A stretch of 64,000 bases of DNA, taken from assembly GCA_002842045.1 (NCBI GenBank), contig PHBX01000006.1:149570-213569 (forward strand), given 5' to 3'. The position numbers were made by a program, and so were the translations under genes. The notes below the pieces were generated by a model that was not told where the DNA came from, did no database searches, and saw only the letters and a program-made list of their open reading frames with translations. Positions within the stretch are counted from its first letter, which is position 1. Each line of letters starts with the position of its first letter. The stretch comes from Chloroflexi bacterium HGW-Chloroflexi-3 (GTDB taxonomy: Bacteria > Chloroflexota > Anaerolineae > Anaerolineales > Anaerolineaceae). Below, piece after piece: positions 1-9,500 of the stretch.

Positions 1-1633
1 ACCCCAAACGAATACCACCCAGATCAGATTTGTGCAGGATGTCCGGTGAATTGATTTTCATGACGACCGGGTAACCAATCGCATCTGCCACACGAACTGC
101 ATCATCTTCGCTATACGCGACATGCGCTGGAATTAGTGGTATTCCATAAGCCTGCAGGAGTGGTCGGGTAAGCGCTTCACCCATACTGCCAAGATGCATT
201 GCCTGGTCGATGGATGTTCGTACAATATCTGGATTTACATCCATGAACGGTGCTGATTCTTCAATGGGTTTTGCGAGCCAATCCGCATAGACTTTCATCG
301 CTCCCAGGATCGTTCCAACACTTTCTGGAAATACGATCATCGGCACCTTACGACGATGAAGAAGTTTGCGGGGTTCCAGAACAAGTGAATCACCCATAAA
401 TACAGCAATAACAGTTTTTTCGGTAGTTTCAGAAATGGAAGCTATTGTGTCTGCCACATCTACTGGATTTACCAGGGCTTGCGGAACCAGAATGGGAATG
501 ATCACATCCACATTTGGATCATCCACCAATAATTGCATTGCTCTCTCATATTCATGTGGTTCTGCTCCACCCAACATATCCACAGGATTGGCAACCTGTG
601 CACTGGGATTTAGCACTTCGCGCAGCGCCTGCATGGTTTCAGGTTGCAAATCAGCCATCGAAAAGCCATTATTCGCCAGACTATCGGATAATAATGCAGC
701 CGGACCTCCCGAATTTGTTACGATGGCAACATTTTTCCCTCTTGGTAATGGTTGCAATGCCAAAGCCTGTGAAACATCAAATAAATCGTTGACTGCCTGA
801 ACCTCCACCACACCACTTTGAGAGAAAGCAGCCTGGTAAGCAGCATGACTACCCGCCAATGAACCTGTGTGTGATGAGACTGCTCTGGCACCTGCTGAAG
901 TGCGTCCGGCTTTGAGCAATACAATTGGTTTCTTTTGGGTTACCTTTTTTGCGATAGAAATGAACTTTTGTCCATCCTGAATTTGCTCGACATATGCCGC
1001 AATCACCTGAGTATGCGGATCATCGCCCAAGTATTCAATCATATCTGTCTCGGTGACATCAGCTTCATTCCCCAAACTGAGAAAATGTGAAAAACCAATC
1101 CCTTTGCCTTTTACATAATCGACGACACCACCCAGGACTGCCCCAGATTGGGACAAAAAGCCAATCCCACCAGTATCCGGTACTCCGGAAATAAAGGTAG
1201 TATTTAAACCGGTATGCAGACTCATCGTACCAACACAATTGGGTCCAACCATGCGCATGCCATGATCTTTCACAAATTGCAGTATTTGTTTCTCTAAAGC
1301 TTCACCTTGTGGACCTAATTCTTTAAACCCACCTGAAATCACAGTAATTGCCTTGATTCCTCTTTTTTCACAATCCTGGATGACTGGTAATATGACACCA
1401 GCCGGTAAAACAATCACAGCCAGATCAACGGGATCGGGAACACTTAGAATATCTGGATAACAACAATATCCCAAAATCTCATCCACTTTTGGATTGACTG
1501 GATATATTCCCCCTTTGAATCCATACAAAGTCAGGTTTTTAACAATCCCATAGCTGAGCTTATTTGGTTTGTTGCTAGCGCCTATGATTGCCACACCTGT
1601 CGAGTCAAAGAATGGTTTTAAACTTTTTTGCAT
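1..1633 (-). CDS. Acyl-CoA synthetase (ADP-forming), 3' end beyond the window
   Basis: This is an open frame of 544 codons from an ATG at 1633 to the window edge, so the C-terminus is missing. The start has a good ribosome site (GAGGAG, 7 nt upstream). Residues about 10-105 form a CoA-binding Rossmann domain (AIIGASNKPNKLSYG). A succinyl-CoA-ligase-like region follows, with SSHTGSLAG around residue 255; its His is the phosphorylated residue in this family. The last visible residues (HKSDLGGIRLG) begin the ATP-grasp domain, so alpha and beta parts are fused. Family members interconvert acyl-CoA, ADP and phosphate with acid, ATP and CoA, for example acetate formation in anaerobic fermenters. 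The substrate cannot be read from the sequence; a protein-lysine acetyltransferase (Pat) relative is possible, but no GNAT domain is visible here. Confidence 0.9.
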   Translation of the reverse strand, partial: MQKSLKPFFDSTGVAIIGASNKPNKLSYGIVKNLTLYGFKGGIYPVNPKVDEILGYCCYPDILSVPDPVDLAVIVLPAGVILPVIQDCEKRGIKAITVISGGFKELGPQGEALEKQILQFVKDHGMRMVGPNCVGTMSLHTGLNTTFISGVPDTGGIGFLSQSGAVLGGVVDYVKGKGIGFSHFLSLGNEADVTETDMIEYLGDDPHTQVIAAYVEQIQDGQKFISIAKKVTQKKPIVLLKAGRTSAGARAVSSHTGSLAGSHAAYQAAFSQSGVVEVQAVNDLFDVSQALALQPLPRGKNVAIVTNSGGPAALLSDSLANNGFSMADLQPETMQALREVLNPSAQVANPVDMLGGAEPHEYERAMQLLVDDPNVDVIIPILVPQALVNPVDVADTIASISETTEKTVIAVFMGDSLVLEPRKLLHRRKVPMIVFPESVGTILGAMKVYADWLAKPIEESAPFMDVNPDIVRTSIDQAMHLGSMGEALTRPLLQAYGIPLIPAHVAYSEDDAVRVADAIGYPVVMKINSPDILHKSDLGGIRLG

Positions 1634-1663
1634 CTATCTCTCCTCATGAAAAATTTTCTGGGT

Positions 1664-2062
1664 TTAACCCCCAGCCTTTTTCACCACGTATCCTTTTCCT
1701 TGTAGTAAAGGTAATGCAGAATCCCGTACATCACCTTGAATTTCTATCATCCCATTTTTTACAGATCCACCGACTCCGCAATGACGCTTCAGCTCTTTAG
1801 CCAGTTCTTTCAATAAATCATCATCATGTGGAAGTCCCTCGACCAGCGTGACCGACTTTCCCCCTCTTCCTTTACGCTCTAATCGCAATCGAATAATGCC
1901 ATCACGCTTTACAGTTGGGCTAACTTTAATTTTTTTGCATTGACAATTCTGAACAGGCTTCCCGCAATTGGGACATACTCTGCCATGTTCGGTTGAATAA
2001 ACGGTTCGATTTTCATCTGGATTAGCAGGCATTGAATCCTCATTCACTAAATTGTTTTTCAT
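1664..2062 (-). CDS. yciH: SUI1/eIF1-like translation factor (YciH family)
   Basis: The 132-residue protein has the SUI1 fold signature: a basic glycine loop (ERKGRGGKSVTLVEG) and the C-terminal block CGVGGSVKNGMIEIQGD, ending KAGG as in E. coli YciH. YciH has been linked to start-site fidelity in initiation. The N-terminal part carries CPNC and CQC, a possible small zinc knuckle. The annotated ATG lacks a good ribosome site. An internal ATG at 2032 follows GAGGA by 4 nt and gives a protein starting MPANPDENRTVYSTEHG, closer to the family start. It lies 31 nt upstream of the acyl-CoA synthetase gene on the same strand, so co-transcription is possible. Confidence 0.88.
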   Translation of the reverse strand: MKNNLVNEDSMPANPDENRTVYSTEHGRVCPNCGKPVQNCQCKKIKVSPTVKRDGIIRLRLERKGRGGKSVTLVEGLPHDDDLLKELAKELKRHCGVGGSVKNGMIEIQGDVRDSALPLLQGKGYVVKKAGG

Positions 2063-2234
2063 GCACGCTTGTTTGAATCAACAATTAAAAAAATTATAAA
2101 AACAAAGTCCAATGTAGAATAAGAAAATGCTGGCTCATTATAAAAGTAACCAGCTTCCATCCATTATACTGATGAAATGGAGATAAAAAAATTCCTCAAT
2201 GTAATTTGATTATTGTTATTTTTGTCAAAAATTT

Positions 2235-2280
2235 AAGAATCAAAAACCGGTGAATGACCGGTTTTTGATTCTTTCCGTTA
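2235..2280 (-). terminator. Rho-independent terminator after the hsp20 genes
   Basis: A perfect 17-bp inverted repeat (2235-2251 and 2257-2273, 5-nt loop) built around AAAACCGGT/ACCGGTTTT is followed on the minus strand by a T-rich tract (AAATTTTTG). It sits just downstream of the hsp20 genes and the hsp20 remnant. Its own A and T tracts would also let it act on plus-strand transcripts. Confidence 0.85.
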
Positions 2281-2309
2281 TTTCTTGAGAATCGAGTTTT
2301 TTTCTTTTT

Positions 2310-2460
2310 TTGAGTTGGATCGGAAATTTTTGGCAGATTGATGGTTAAAACACCATTCTTGAATGTCGCTTCGATCTTACTGTCATCAACATTTTCCTGA
2401 AGTGGGATTTCTCGTCTGAATTGGTCTGAATCCTTCGATCCGATGATATTGTCTTTTTTT
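2310..2460 (-). pseudogene. Remnant of a third hsp20 gene (C-terminal half of the alpha-crystallin domain)
   Basis: Translation in one minus-strand frame gives FRREIPLQENVDDSKIEATF followed by KNGVLTINLPK, the last strands of an Hsp20 alpha-crystallin domain including the (I/V)xLPK end. No N-terminal half, start codon or ribosome site precedes it. The frame is offset from the intact hsp20 gene that ends at 2470 and runs back into that gene's 3' end. It looks like the residue of a third tandem copy, mostly deleted. A frameshift caused by a sequence error is less likely, since the upstream gene is complete to its own C-terminus. Confidence 0.7.
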
Positions 2461-2469
2461 CTCTTCTTT

Positions 2470-2883
2470 TTACTCCTTTGCAGCTTTAACTGAAATCTTT
2501 TGTGTTACTTTCTCGGATTTTGGTAAAACCAGTTTTAATACACCATCTTTAACTTCTGCGATGATTTTTTCCTGGTCTATTTCGTTAGACAGGTTGAATT
2601 TCCTTCTAAAACCACCAATACCATATTCAGCATACATCAATGAATAATCTTGCGGTTTTTCAGCCTGCACCTCAGCATCAATGGTGAGGACATTTTTCTC
2701 CAAAGTAATATCGATAGAATTCTCATCAGCGCCAGGAATATCTGCAAGAATGTGAATCGCGTCGTCAGACTCAAATATGTCTACTCTGGGAACGTACATA
2801 CGACTCTCCCGAGTTCGTTCAGCCTGGTCCTTTTCAACAATTTCTTGTTTTTGTGTTTCAGGATTCGATAATTGTTCAGTCAT
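2470..2883 (-). CDS. Small heat-shock protein, Hsp20 family (second copy)
   Basis: The 137-residue ATP-independent holdase chaperone has an alpha-crystallin domain from about residue 25 to 120. The strand DIFESDDAIHILADIPGADE opens it, and GVLKLVLPKSE is the conserved A-x-x-x-G-V-L motif near the C-terminus. The ATG at 2883 has an excellent ribosome site (AGGAGGTGATTT). It lies 14 nt after the next hsp20 gene and is surely co-transcribed with it. The N-terminal arm is short and rich in Glu and Lys, unlike its neighbour's aromatic arm, so the two probably form different or mixed oligomers. Confidence 0.93.
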   Translation of the reverse strand: MTEQLSNPETQKQEIVEKDQAERTRESRMYVPRVDIFESDDAIHILADIPGADENSIDITLEKNVLTIDAEVQAEKPQDYSLMYAEYGIGGFRRKFNLSNEIDQEKIIAEVKDGVLKLVLPKSEKVTQKISVKAAKE

Positions 2884-2897
2884 AAATCACCTCCTGT

Positions 2898-3353
2898 TTA
2901 TATTGCTTTTACAGTAATCTTGCGGGGTTTATCTGATTCTGCTCTTGGTAACCAGATTTTCAGTACCCCTTTTTCATAATTGGCTTCCACATTGTCTACA
3001 TCAATTGGGAAGGGTAATTGAATGGTACGTGTAAAACGACCATAACCGCGTTCCTGGCGATGATATCGAATATTTTCATCATTTGCAGGACCTTGTCTTG
3101 ATCCACTGATTGTCAAGGTTTCACCCACTACTTTGATGTCCAGATCATCCACATTCATACCAGGTATTTCAGCTGTGATTACCTGGCCAGAATCTGCTTT
3201 GGTCCAGATATTCATGGCTGGAAAATCATGGCTATTGAGCGGACGATCGACCAGACGATTCGTGAAAGCACTATCAAACATTCGATTCATCTCTCTTTGT
3301 AATTTGTCCATTTCTTCCCATAAAGACGGTGAAGATTTTCTTCTATAAATCAT
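2898..3353 (-). CDS. Small heat-shock protein, Hsp20 family (first copy)
   Basis: The 151-residue Hsp20 holdase has an N-terminal arm with SPSLWEEMDKLQREMNRMFD, typical of class A bacterial sHsps. An alpha-crystallin domain follows from about residue 45 to 140, including FTRTIQLPFPIDVDNVEANY and GVLKIWLPRAE. The ATG at 3353 follows a strong ribosome site (GAGGAGGTTTTT). It is the first gene of the tandem pair and is divergent from the ECF sigma gene across 188 bp. Only a half-site resembling CIRCE (TTAGCAC on the minus strand near 3421) was seen upstream, so HrcA control is not supported. Confidence 0.93.
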   Translation of the reverse strand: MIYRRKSSPSLWEEMDKLQREMNRMFDSAFTNRLVDRPLNSHDFPAMNIWTKADSGQVITAEIPGMNVDDLDIKVVGETLTISGSRQGPANDENIRYHRQERGYGRFTRTIQLPFPIDVDNVEANYEKGVLKIWLPRAESDKPRKITVKAI

Positions 3354-3541
3354 AAAAACCTCCTCGTGTATTGATTTTTTCTACTGCATAATTTATCTCG
3401 GAAATATAAGAAATGTGCTAACAAAATATTAACAAAATGTAAAAAATAATTTCTTATTTTATTTATTTTTGTACAATATTATTACATGCATAGCAATTTG
3501 CGTATCGATTCATGGAATAACGCGTCATAAAGGGTGAACAC

Positions 3542-4081
3542 ATGTCTATCATTGAAGAAGAAGGTTTGATCTCCAGGTTACAGGCGTTTGATATGAGTGC
3601 GATAGAATCGGTTTTTAATCAATATAATGAAGCAATATACAGATATGGCTACCGGTTATTGGGCTGCCAGGACAAAGCTGAAGAATGTGTTGCTGAAACA
3701 TTTAGCCGATTTTTACATGCGCTCAAAAATGGCAAAGGCCCCAAAAAGTATGTCCGGCCCTACCTGTATCGAATGGCCCACAACTGGATCACAGATCAAT
3801 ACCGACGCGCTATTCCAGAGGATGAGGGTCTTCCAGAATATCATGCTTCGCAAAATGATTATCCGGAAGATATCGTCATTGACAACATTGAAAGTCAGGA
3901 AATCCGGAATGTTTTGCGAGCACTTCCGGAAAGCCAACGGCAGGCAGTTGTCCTCAAATTTCTGGAAGGTTTGGAAAATAAAGAAATCGCTATTGCGATG
4001 AACAAACCTGTCGGTGCGGTGAAAGCCCTTCAACATCGTGGTTTACAGACGATCAGAAAAAAATTAGAGGTGAAGCTATGA
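3542..4081 (+). CDS. ECF-type RNA polymerase sigma factor
   Basis: The 179-residue protein has sigma region 2 at about residues 20-90 (YRYGYRLLGCQDKAEECVAE, then YLYRMAHNWITDQYRR) and region 4 at about 120-175 (LRALPESQRQAVVLKFLEGL, then a helix-turn-helix near NKEIAIAMNKPVGAVKALQHR). The ribosome site AAAGGGTG precedes the ATG. The stop overlaps the start of the next gene by 4 bp (ATGA), so translation is coupled, as in sigma/anti-sigma pairs. The regulon is unknown. Divergence from hsp20 suggests, but does not show, a link with envelope or protein stress. Confidence 0.9.
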   Translation: MSIIEEEGLISRLQAFDMSAIESVFNQYNEAIYRYGYRLLGCQDKAEECVAETFSRFLHALKNGKGPKKYVRPYLYRMAHNWITDQYRRAIPEDEGLPEYHASQNDYPEDIVIDNIESQEIRNVLRALPESQRQAVVLKFLEGLENKEIAIAMNKPVGAVKALQHRGLQTIRKKLEVKL

Positions 4082-5079
4082 ATAATTGGGAAGATGAAAT
4101 CAAACGAAAACTGGAAAAACTGGACGCCATTCCTGAAAGAAATCCTTTACGGGTGCAATCGGCCAAAAAGAATTTCCTGAGCGAAATGCGCCAGTTAGCT
4201 GGTGAAACGACGGTTTCTGTTCCAAGGAAATCATGGTGGAACCAGCTAAATATTAAGAAGGAGACTTTTTCCATGAAACTAATAACAATTGCAACAATCC
4301 TCTCACTTTTATTGGGTGGTGGGATTACGGCAGTAGCTGCACAGGACAGCCTTCCAGGAGATTTACTTTACCCCGTAAAAACCCTGGTCGAAGATATTGA
4401 ATTGGTTCTCGCGACCAATCCAGAAACCGAATTTGCCATTGCTCTCAATCATGCTTTTAAACGGTTTGAGGAAATACACATTCTAATTGACGAAGGTGAA
4501 GTAGTTGGAGAAGCACATTTACTAGCCTGGCAGGAAGCGTTCCAGAGAGCATTGCAGTATGGTATTAACACTGAAGATCCAATAGGTAAATTATTAATGG
4601 TTCAACAACAATTGCAGTATCAAGAACAAATGATGAACAAAGGTCCTGCAGAAGATGGTCCTTACCAAAATCAATTTGCAAGAATGATGAATTACCAGGC
4701 GGGGTTGGTAGATGCAAGTATTGAAGATCCAGAATTACTTGCAAGCGAACTTGAATTCATGGCAAATTACTCTAAACAATTTGGCGAAGAAAAACTAGAG
4801 AATGTTTGGATGAACATGTACATGTTTGGAGCTCTCGATACTGAAGGAGAAGTTGGAGAAATTCAAAATCAAGGCGAAGTGCAACACCCTGTCGAAGATC
4901 CTTTCATGTGGATGCACTTACTCGGAAATCGGATAACCGAAATTGACCCCGGTGGATTGGACCAAGGTGACATTACAGGTGGAGCTCAAAATTCATACAA
5001 TGACCATCCCAATGGTGGCAACCAGGGTGATAACGGTAATGGTAACAACGGTGGTAGTGGAGGAAACGGCGGAAAGTAG
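4078..5079 (+). CDS. Membrane-anchored DUF5667-like protein, probable sigma partner
   Basis: The 333-residue protein has a cytoplasmic N-terminus of about 65 residues, one membrane segment at about 66-88 (LITIATILSLLLGGGITAVA) and an outside domain beginning DSLPGDLLYPVKTLVEDIEL. That LPGDxLYPVK motif marks DUF5667. The last 35 residues are a Gly/Asn-rich, low-complexity tail. The gene overlaps the sigma gene by 4 bp. The topology, with a short cytoplasmic part before one membrane helix, is that of an anti-sigma factor, but no zinc-binding HxxxCxxC motif is present. Regulation of the sigma factor is therefore inferred only from context. Confidence 0.75.
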   Translation: MNNWEDEIKRKLEKLDAIPERNPLRVQSAKKNFLSEMRQLAGETTVSVPRKSWWNQLNIKKETFSMKLITIATILSLLLGGGITAVAAQDSLPGDLLYPVKTLVEDIELVLATNPETEFAIALNHAFKRFEEIHILIDEGEVVGEAHLLAWQEAFQRALQYGINTEDPIGKLLMVQQQLQYQEQMMNKGPAEDGPYQNQFARMMNYQAGLVDASIEDPELLASELEFMANYSKQFGEEKLENVWMNMYMFGALDTEGEVGEIQNQGEVQHPVEDPFMWMHLLGNRITEIDPGGLDQGDITGGAQNSYNDHPNGGNQGDNGNGNNGGSGGNGGK

Positions 5080-5136
5080 AAATAATTTCCCCAAATTCCA
5101 AATCACTTTCTGACAAACAAAAATCTAAATAACAAA

Positions 5137-5180
5137 AAATGGGCTGTTTCGAAATAAATCAGCCCATTTCTCTTTTTATT
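5137..5180. terminator. Bidirectional terminator between the sigma operon and the MFS gene
   Basis: A 10-bp stem AAATGGGCTG/CAGCCCATTT (5137-5146 and 5160-5169, 13-nt loop) is followed by CTCTTTTTATTTC on the plus strand and preceded by an A tract that gives Ts on the minus strand. It lies between two convergent genes and overlaps the region just past the MFS stop. Confidence 0.8.
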
Positions 5181-6357
5181 TCTCTTTTTTTCCAAATATT
5201 GCCGGTAATAATGGTATGGCCAGAAGATTCAAACTTGCGATGATGGCAAACGTCCAACGATAACCAACACCATCTGCCAGTAAACCAGCAATCGGCAAAC
5301 CAATGCCTGTTCCGATATTGGCAATTGCCATCAATATCGAAAACATGGATGCTGCAATTCTGGGGTCAGATTTCCGCATGGAAATCGCAAAATAGACCGT
5401 TTCATAATAACCATACGCCAAACCAAAGATAAAAACCAGGGGCCAGGCGATGGCTGCCGTGGGTGTTAACGAAAAAATGGCCACCGAAACGAAGGATATA
5501 GCTAATGCTATTTCAACGGCTCGCCGTTGTCCAACCCGATCGGTCAATGGACCACCGGTAATTCCTCCAAAGATAACACCAATCCCCCACATTGTCGTAA
5601 AAAATCCCGCCATCATAACAGATATACCAAAATCTGATTGCAGAAATGGATTAATAATTTCATTGGCTGCATTGATGATCATTGAATACAAAGCTCCCAA
5701 TAATCCTAAGGCGATAATAGGCCAGTGTTTGAACGCCGCAAAAGCCTTCCATTCAAATTTTTGGTTAGCTTTTCTCGGGGGTTCCTTAAATCCAAGCAGG
5801 AAAACCAATGGTAAAAGCGTCAGAATAGCCAGTAGCCAAAAAGCAGCCATCCAGGATACGTTCTGAGCCAGAACGCCGATCAGACTGGATAATACCACCA
5901 CCCCCATAGCCCTACCCCCGACCATGATTCCCTGTATTTTTCCCGCCTCATCTTCAGGCGTTGTATCTAAAGCAAGACCATCGGTGGTTGTGTCATACAT
6001 CGCCATGCCGGTCATCACCAGAAATGCCATCAGACCATACATTGCAAAATTCTTTCCCGGATCAATAAATGGAACGATGAATAAACATACAGCCTGAATG
6101 ATCAATCCGATAACAATATATGGTTTCCGATGCCCCATCTGGAATAAATTGACCCGATCACTTAGAATGCCCAGAAAAATTTTCAGAACAAAGGGGGTTA
6201 AAGCAATCCCACTGATTAATCCAATTTGCCCCAGATTGAGACCGAATGATAAAAGATAGATTGCATTTAATGCAGTAAAGTAGCTCAATACCGAACCTTG
6301 AGCAAAATATAAGAGCCCAAACATGCTATATCGGGTTAGTTTTGATGGTTGCTTCAT
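5176..6357 (-). CDS. MFS permease, AmpG/folate-transporter-like
   Basis: The 393-residue integral membrane protein has about 12 hydrophobic segments. The first cytoplasmic loop has the MFS motif (GILSDRVNLFQMGHRKPYIV), and helix 4 has YDTTTDGLALDTTPEDEAGK, similar to the D-x-x-x-D-A segment of AmpG-type muropeptide and folate-biopterin carriers. The second half carries GGPLTDRVGQRRAVE. The start ATG at 6357 follows AGGA by 7 nt. The gene stands alone, divergent from the Agl23-like gene. Substrate is unknown; muropeptide import is one option but no recycling genes lie nearby. Confidence 0.78.
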   Translation of the reverse strand: MKQPSKLTRYSMFGLLYFAQGSVLSYFTALNAIYLLSFGLNLGQIGLISGIALTPFVLKIFLGILSDRVNLFQMGHRKPYIVIGLIIQAVCLFIVPFIDPGKNFAMYGLMAFLVMTGMAMYDTTTDGLALDTTPEDEAGKIQGIMVGGRAMGVVVLSSLIGVLAQNVSWMAAFWLLAILTLLPLVFLLGFKEPPRKANQKFEWKAFAAFKHWPIIALGLLGALYSMIINAANEIINPFLQSDFGISVMMAGFFTTMWGIGVIFGGITGGPLTDRVGQRRAVEIALAISFVSVAIFSLTPTAAIAWPLVFIFGLAYGYYETVYFAISMRKSDPRIAASMFSILMAIANIGTGIGLPIAGLLADGVGYRWTFAIIASLNLLAIPLLPAIFGKKEK

Positions 6358-6383
6358 ATCTATTCCTACTTTGCGATAAAATT

Positions 6384-6419
6384 ACTCTATACTTTTCTGA
6401 TCAATAAAAAGTATAGAGT
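6384..6419. repeat. 13-bp inverted repeat upstream of the MFS gene
   Basis: ACTCTATACTTTT (6384-6396) and its exact reverse complement (6407-6419) flank a 10-nt loop. The repeat begins 26 nt upstream of the MFS start codon, in its 5' untranslated region. No T tract follows in either direction, so an operator or leader hairpin is more likely than a terminator. Confidence 0.5.
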
Positions 6420-6490
6420 TGATTAAAAATAATGTCAAAAGAAAAACCTGTTAAAGAAATGAATTTTATTTTTGAGTTTGCAACTGTTGC

Positions 6491-6519
6491 TTGTCAACAC
6501 TTTGCTAATCTAGTATAGT
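6491..6519 (+). promoter_or_regulatory. Sigma-70-type promoter for the Agl23-NHL gene
   Basis: TTGTCA (6491-6496), a 17-bp spacer and TATAGT (6514-6519) match the vegetative consensus in 5 of 6 and 5 of 6 positions. It lies about 65 nt before the ATG at 6584. Confidence 0.65.
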
Positions 6520-6583
6520 CAATGGGAATTTTGGAAATTTGTTATTTTCGAACTGAAATAACCGAGGTGTGGAGACGTCCTGT

Positions 6584-9500
6584 ATGAATTCTGAAAAAAC
6601 TTCCAACACATGGCTTGATAAACCAATCTCAGATTACTTACCAAAACTGACAATTGAAAATGTATTCATTATTATCATCATTGTTTTAGCCATTGTTAGC
6701 CGTTTCTATGATTTAGGAGCCAGAGTGATGAGTCATGATGAAGTCAATCATGTCGTTCCTTCCTGGGATCTGGCCACCGGAAAAGGATACGTTCAGGATC
6801 CAATCACACATGGTCCTCTTCAATTTCATTTAATCGCCTTATCCTATTTTATGTTCGGAGATTCTGATTTTTCATCCCGCATTCCAGCAGCGCTTGGAAG
6901 TGTCGCAGCAATTGTTTTAATTTTGTTCCTTTTCAAACCCTATCTGGGGAAATATGGACATCTGATTGGCGGATTTCTCTTTTTGATTTCTCCCTACTTG
7001 CTTTTTTATGGGCGTTACACCAGAAACGAAGGGTTGATAGAATTCATTGCAGTATTGATGATTTATGCAACTTTACGGTATTTAGATCGGGGAGATACGT
7101 TTTCATTATTATTACTGACAATATCGCACGCCTTAAATTTTGCAGCCAAAGAAACTGCTTATATTTATATTGCCATTCTTCTCCTATTTCTGGCTTTTCA
7201 GTTTTTAACCGAAGTCATTCGAGAACGTTGGCGAACAATCCAATCAAGAAAACTATTCGTAATTCTGATGGTTATTACAATGGGATTGTTGTTCGCAGGA
7301 ATTATCCTGGGATACATGAATGCAAAACAGAATCCCACCAATGAATTGGGCGAAGTGATTTCGCAATCAGCTTCCAATATTGGACTGCTTGCCAGCCTTT
7401 CGGTTCTGGTCGCCATATTGATCGGAATTTCTACAATCATTGTGTTGGTTAAAGGGATCGGGTTGGATGCAATTCGGCACTTGCGCACTTTTGATTTGTT
7501 AATACTGAATGGAACAATCGTACTTCCTCTTTTAGCTGCATTTCCCATTAATATCATAGGTTCGCTTTTGGGACAAAACTGGAAACCAACTGATTACACG
7601 ACCATGGGTATGATCCGCATTGGGGTAGCTTTGTTGGTATTCGGTGGTATTGCTGTTGCGATTGGAATTTGGTGGAACCGAAAAGTTTGGTTCAAAAATA
7701 TGGTTGTTTTTTGGGCTATTTTTATTGTTTTTTACACAACTTTCTTTACCAATGGAAGAGGTTTCTTTACCGGCATCGTTGGCTCATTGGGTTATTGGCT
7801 GGAACAACAAGCAGTAAATCGTGGCACCCAACCACTTTATTACTATGCTGTATTGCAAATGCCTTTTTACGAATATCTGACAATTTTTGGATTTTTCATA
7901 GCAATCATTTTTGGATTGTTGCACTTGCGAAAATCGAGTTTGGCAGTTTCCGTTCCTTTATCCCCCTTGACTCAAGCCAATCCTGTCCATCCCGAAATTG
8001 TAGAGACCGATGAACCAGAAGGTGTAAAAAACCTATTGATCGAAGAAAATATATCTGAGGATGGACAGAATGAATTCATTCAGAATTATGAAGATGGTGA
8101 AGAAACTTTTATAGAATCCCCGGAATTTACTCCGGACCATTATCGGGTTCCTGTACTTTTTTTGTTAGGCTTTTTCGCTCTGATGAATTTACTGGCATAT
8201 AGTCTGGCAGGTGAAAAAATGCCCTGGTTGACAGTTCACATTGCTCTGCCATTTGCCCTGACAGCTGCTTGGGGATTTGATAAACTGATCGGTCAAATTC
8301 CTTGGGAAAAATTTAAAGAAGGAAAAAGTTGGGTCAGTCTTTTGCTGTTACCAGTATTAATCACCAGCCTCCTGGGTTTTTTGGGAGCCATAATGGGATC
8401 CACTCCTCCATTCCAGGGTAATTCCTTGGAACAATTGCAGGTGACGAGTACGTTTCTCACATCCATCATTGTCCTCATTTTTTCTTCCTATGGATTTGTT
8501 CACTTTTTAAGAAATTTTTCCTGGATTGGCATCTCAAGGATTTTGGTTTTAGCATTTTCTATCTTGTTATCATTTTTAACGATCCGTACTGCCTTCACGG
8601 CGTCTTTTATTAATTATGATAATGGAAAAGAATTTCTTGTTTATGCTCATGCGGATCGCGGACCAAAAGATATCCTGGAGCAGGTAGAAGAAATTTCCAA
8701 ACGAACAGTTGGCGAAAAGAAGATCAATGTTGCTTATGATAACGACTCATTGTATCCATACTGGTGGTATTTCCGCGATTACCCAAATAAACAATGGTAT
8801 ACCGATAAACCAACCCGTGACCTTCTAAATTCTCCCATTATTCTGGCGAGTGACCAAAACTACTCCAAGATTGATTCATTGGTCAAAGATGATTATGTTA
8901 AATACGATTACATTCGTCTGGTATGGCCGACCCAGGATTATTATTTTCTGACCTGGGAAAGAATTAGATACGCAATCACAAATGCCGACATGCGCTCAGC
9001 TCTGTTCCAGATCTGGCTCAATAAGGATTACAGCAAATATGCAGCAATTAAAGGCAGAGGTGACCTCACTATCTCCACCTGGTCTCCTTCTGATCCCATT
9101 CGAATGTACATACGCAAGGATGTAGTCGGACAGATTTGGAATTATGGTTCGATGCCTGCCATTATCTCCGAGCCGGTTGTCGATCCTTATGAAGGAAAAA
9201 TACAATCTCTGTTACCTGATAAGATTATTGGATATTATGGAAAAGGACCTGGTCAATTAGATGCTCCACGTGGAGTCGCGATTGGCCCTGATGATTCGAT
9301 TTATGTAGCCGACTCGCGTAATCACCGAATTCAACGTTTTGCCGAAGATGGAACATTACTGAATAGCTGGGGTATCTTTGCGGATATCCTTTCTGGTGAA
9401 GCGCCACAAGGAACTTTCAATGAACCATGGGGAATCGCGATTGGTCCGGATGGATCAGTTTACGTCACAGATACCTGGAATCATCGAGTCCAAAAATTCA

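Noticed and set aside
366..924. Several open frames opposite or across the acyl-CoA synthetase gene
   Set aside because: They are out-of-frame shadows of a continuous coding frame with clear family motifs and have no ribosome sites.
3415..3421. Half of a CIRCE-like element (TTAGCAC on the minus strand) upstream of hsp20
   Set aside because: The second arm at the proper 9-bp spacing is absent, so HrcA control is not supported.
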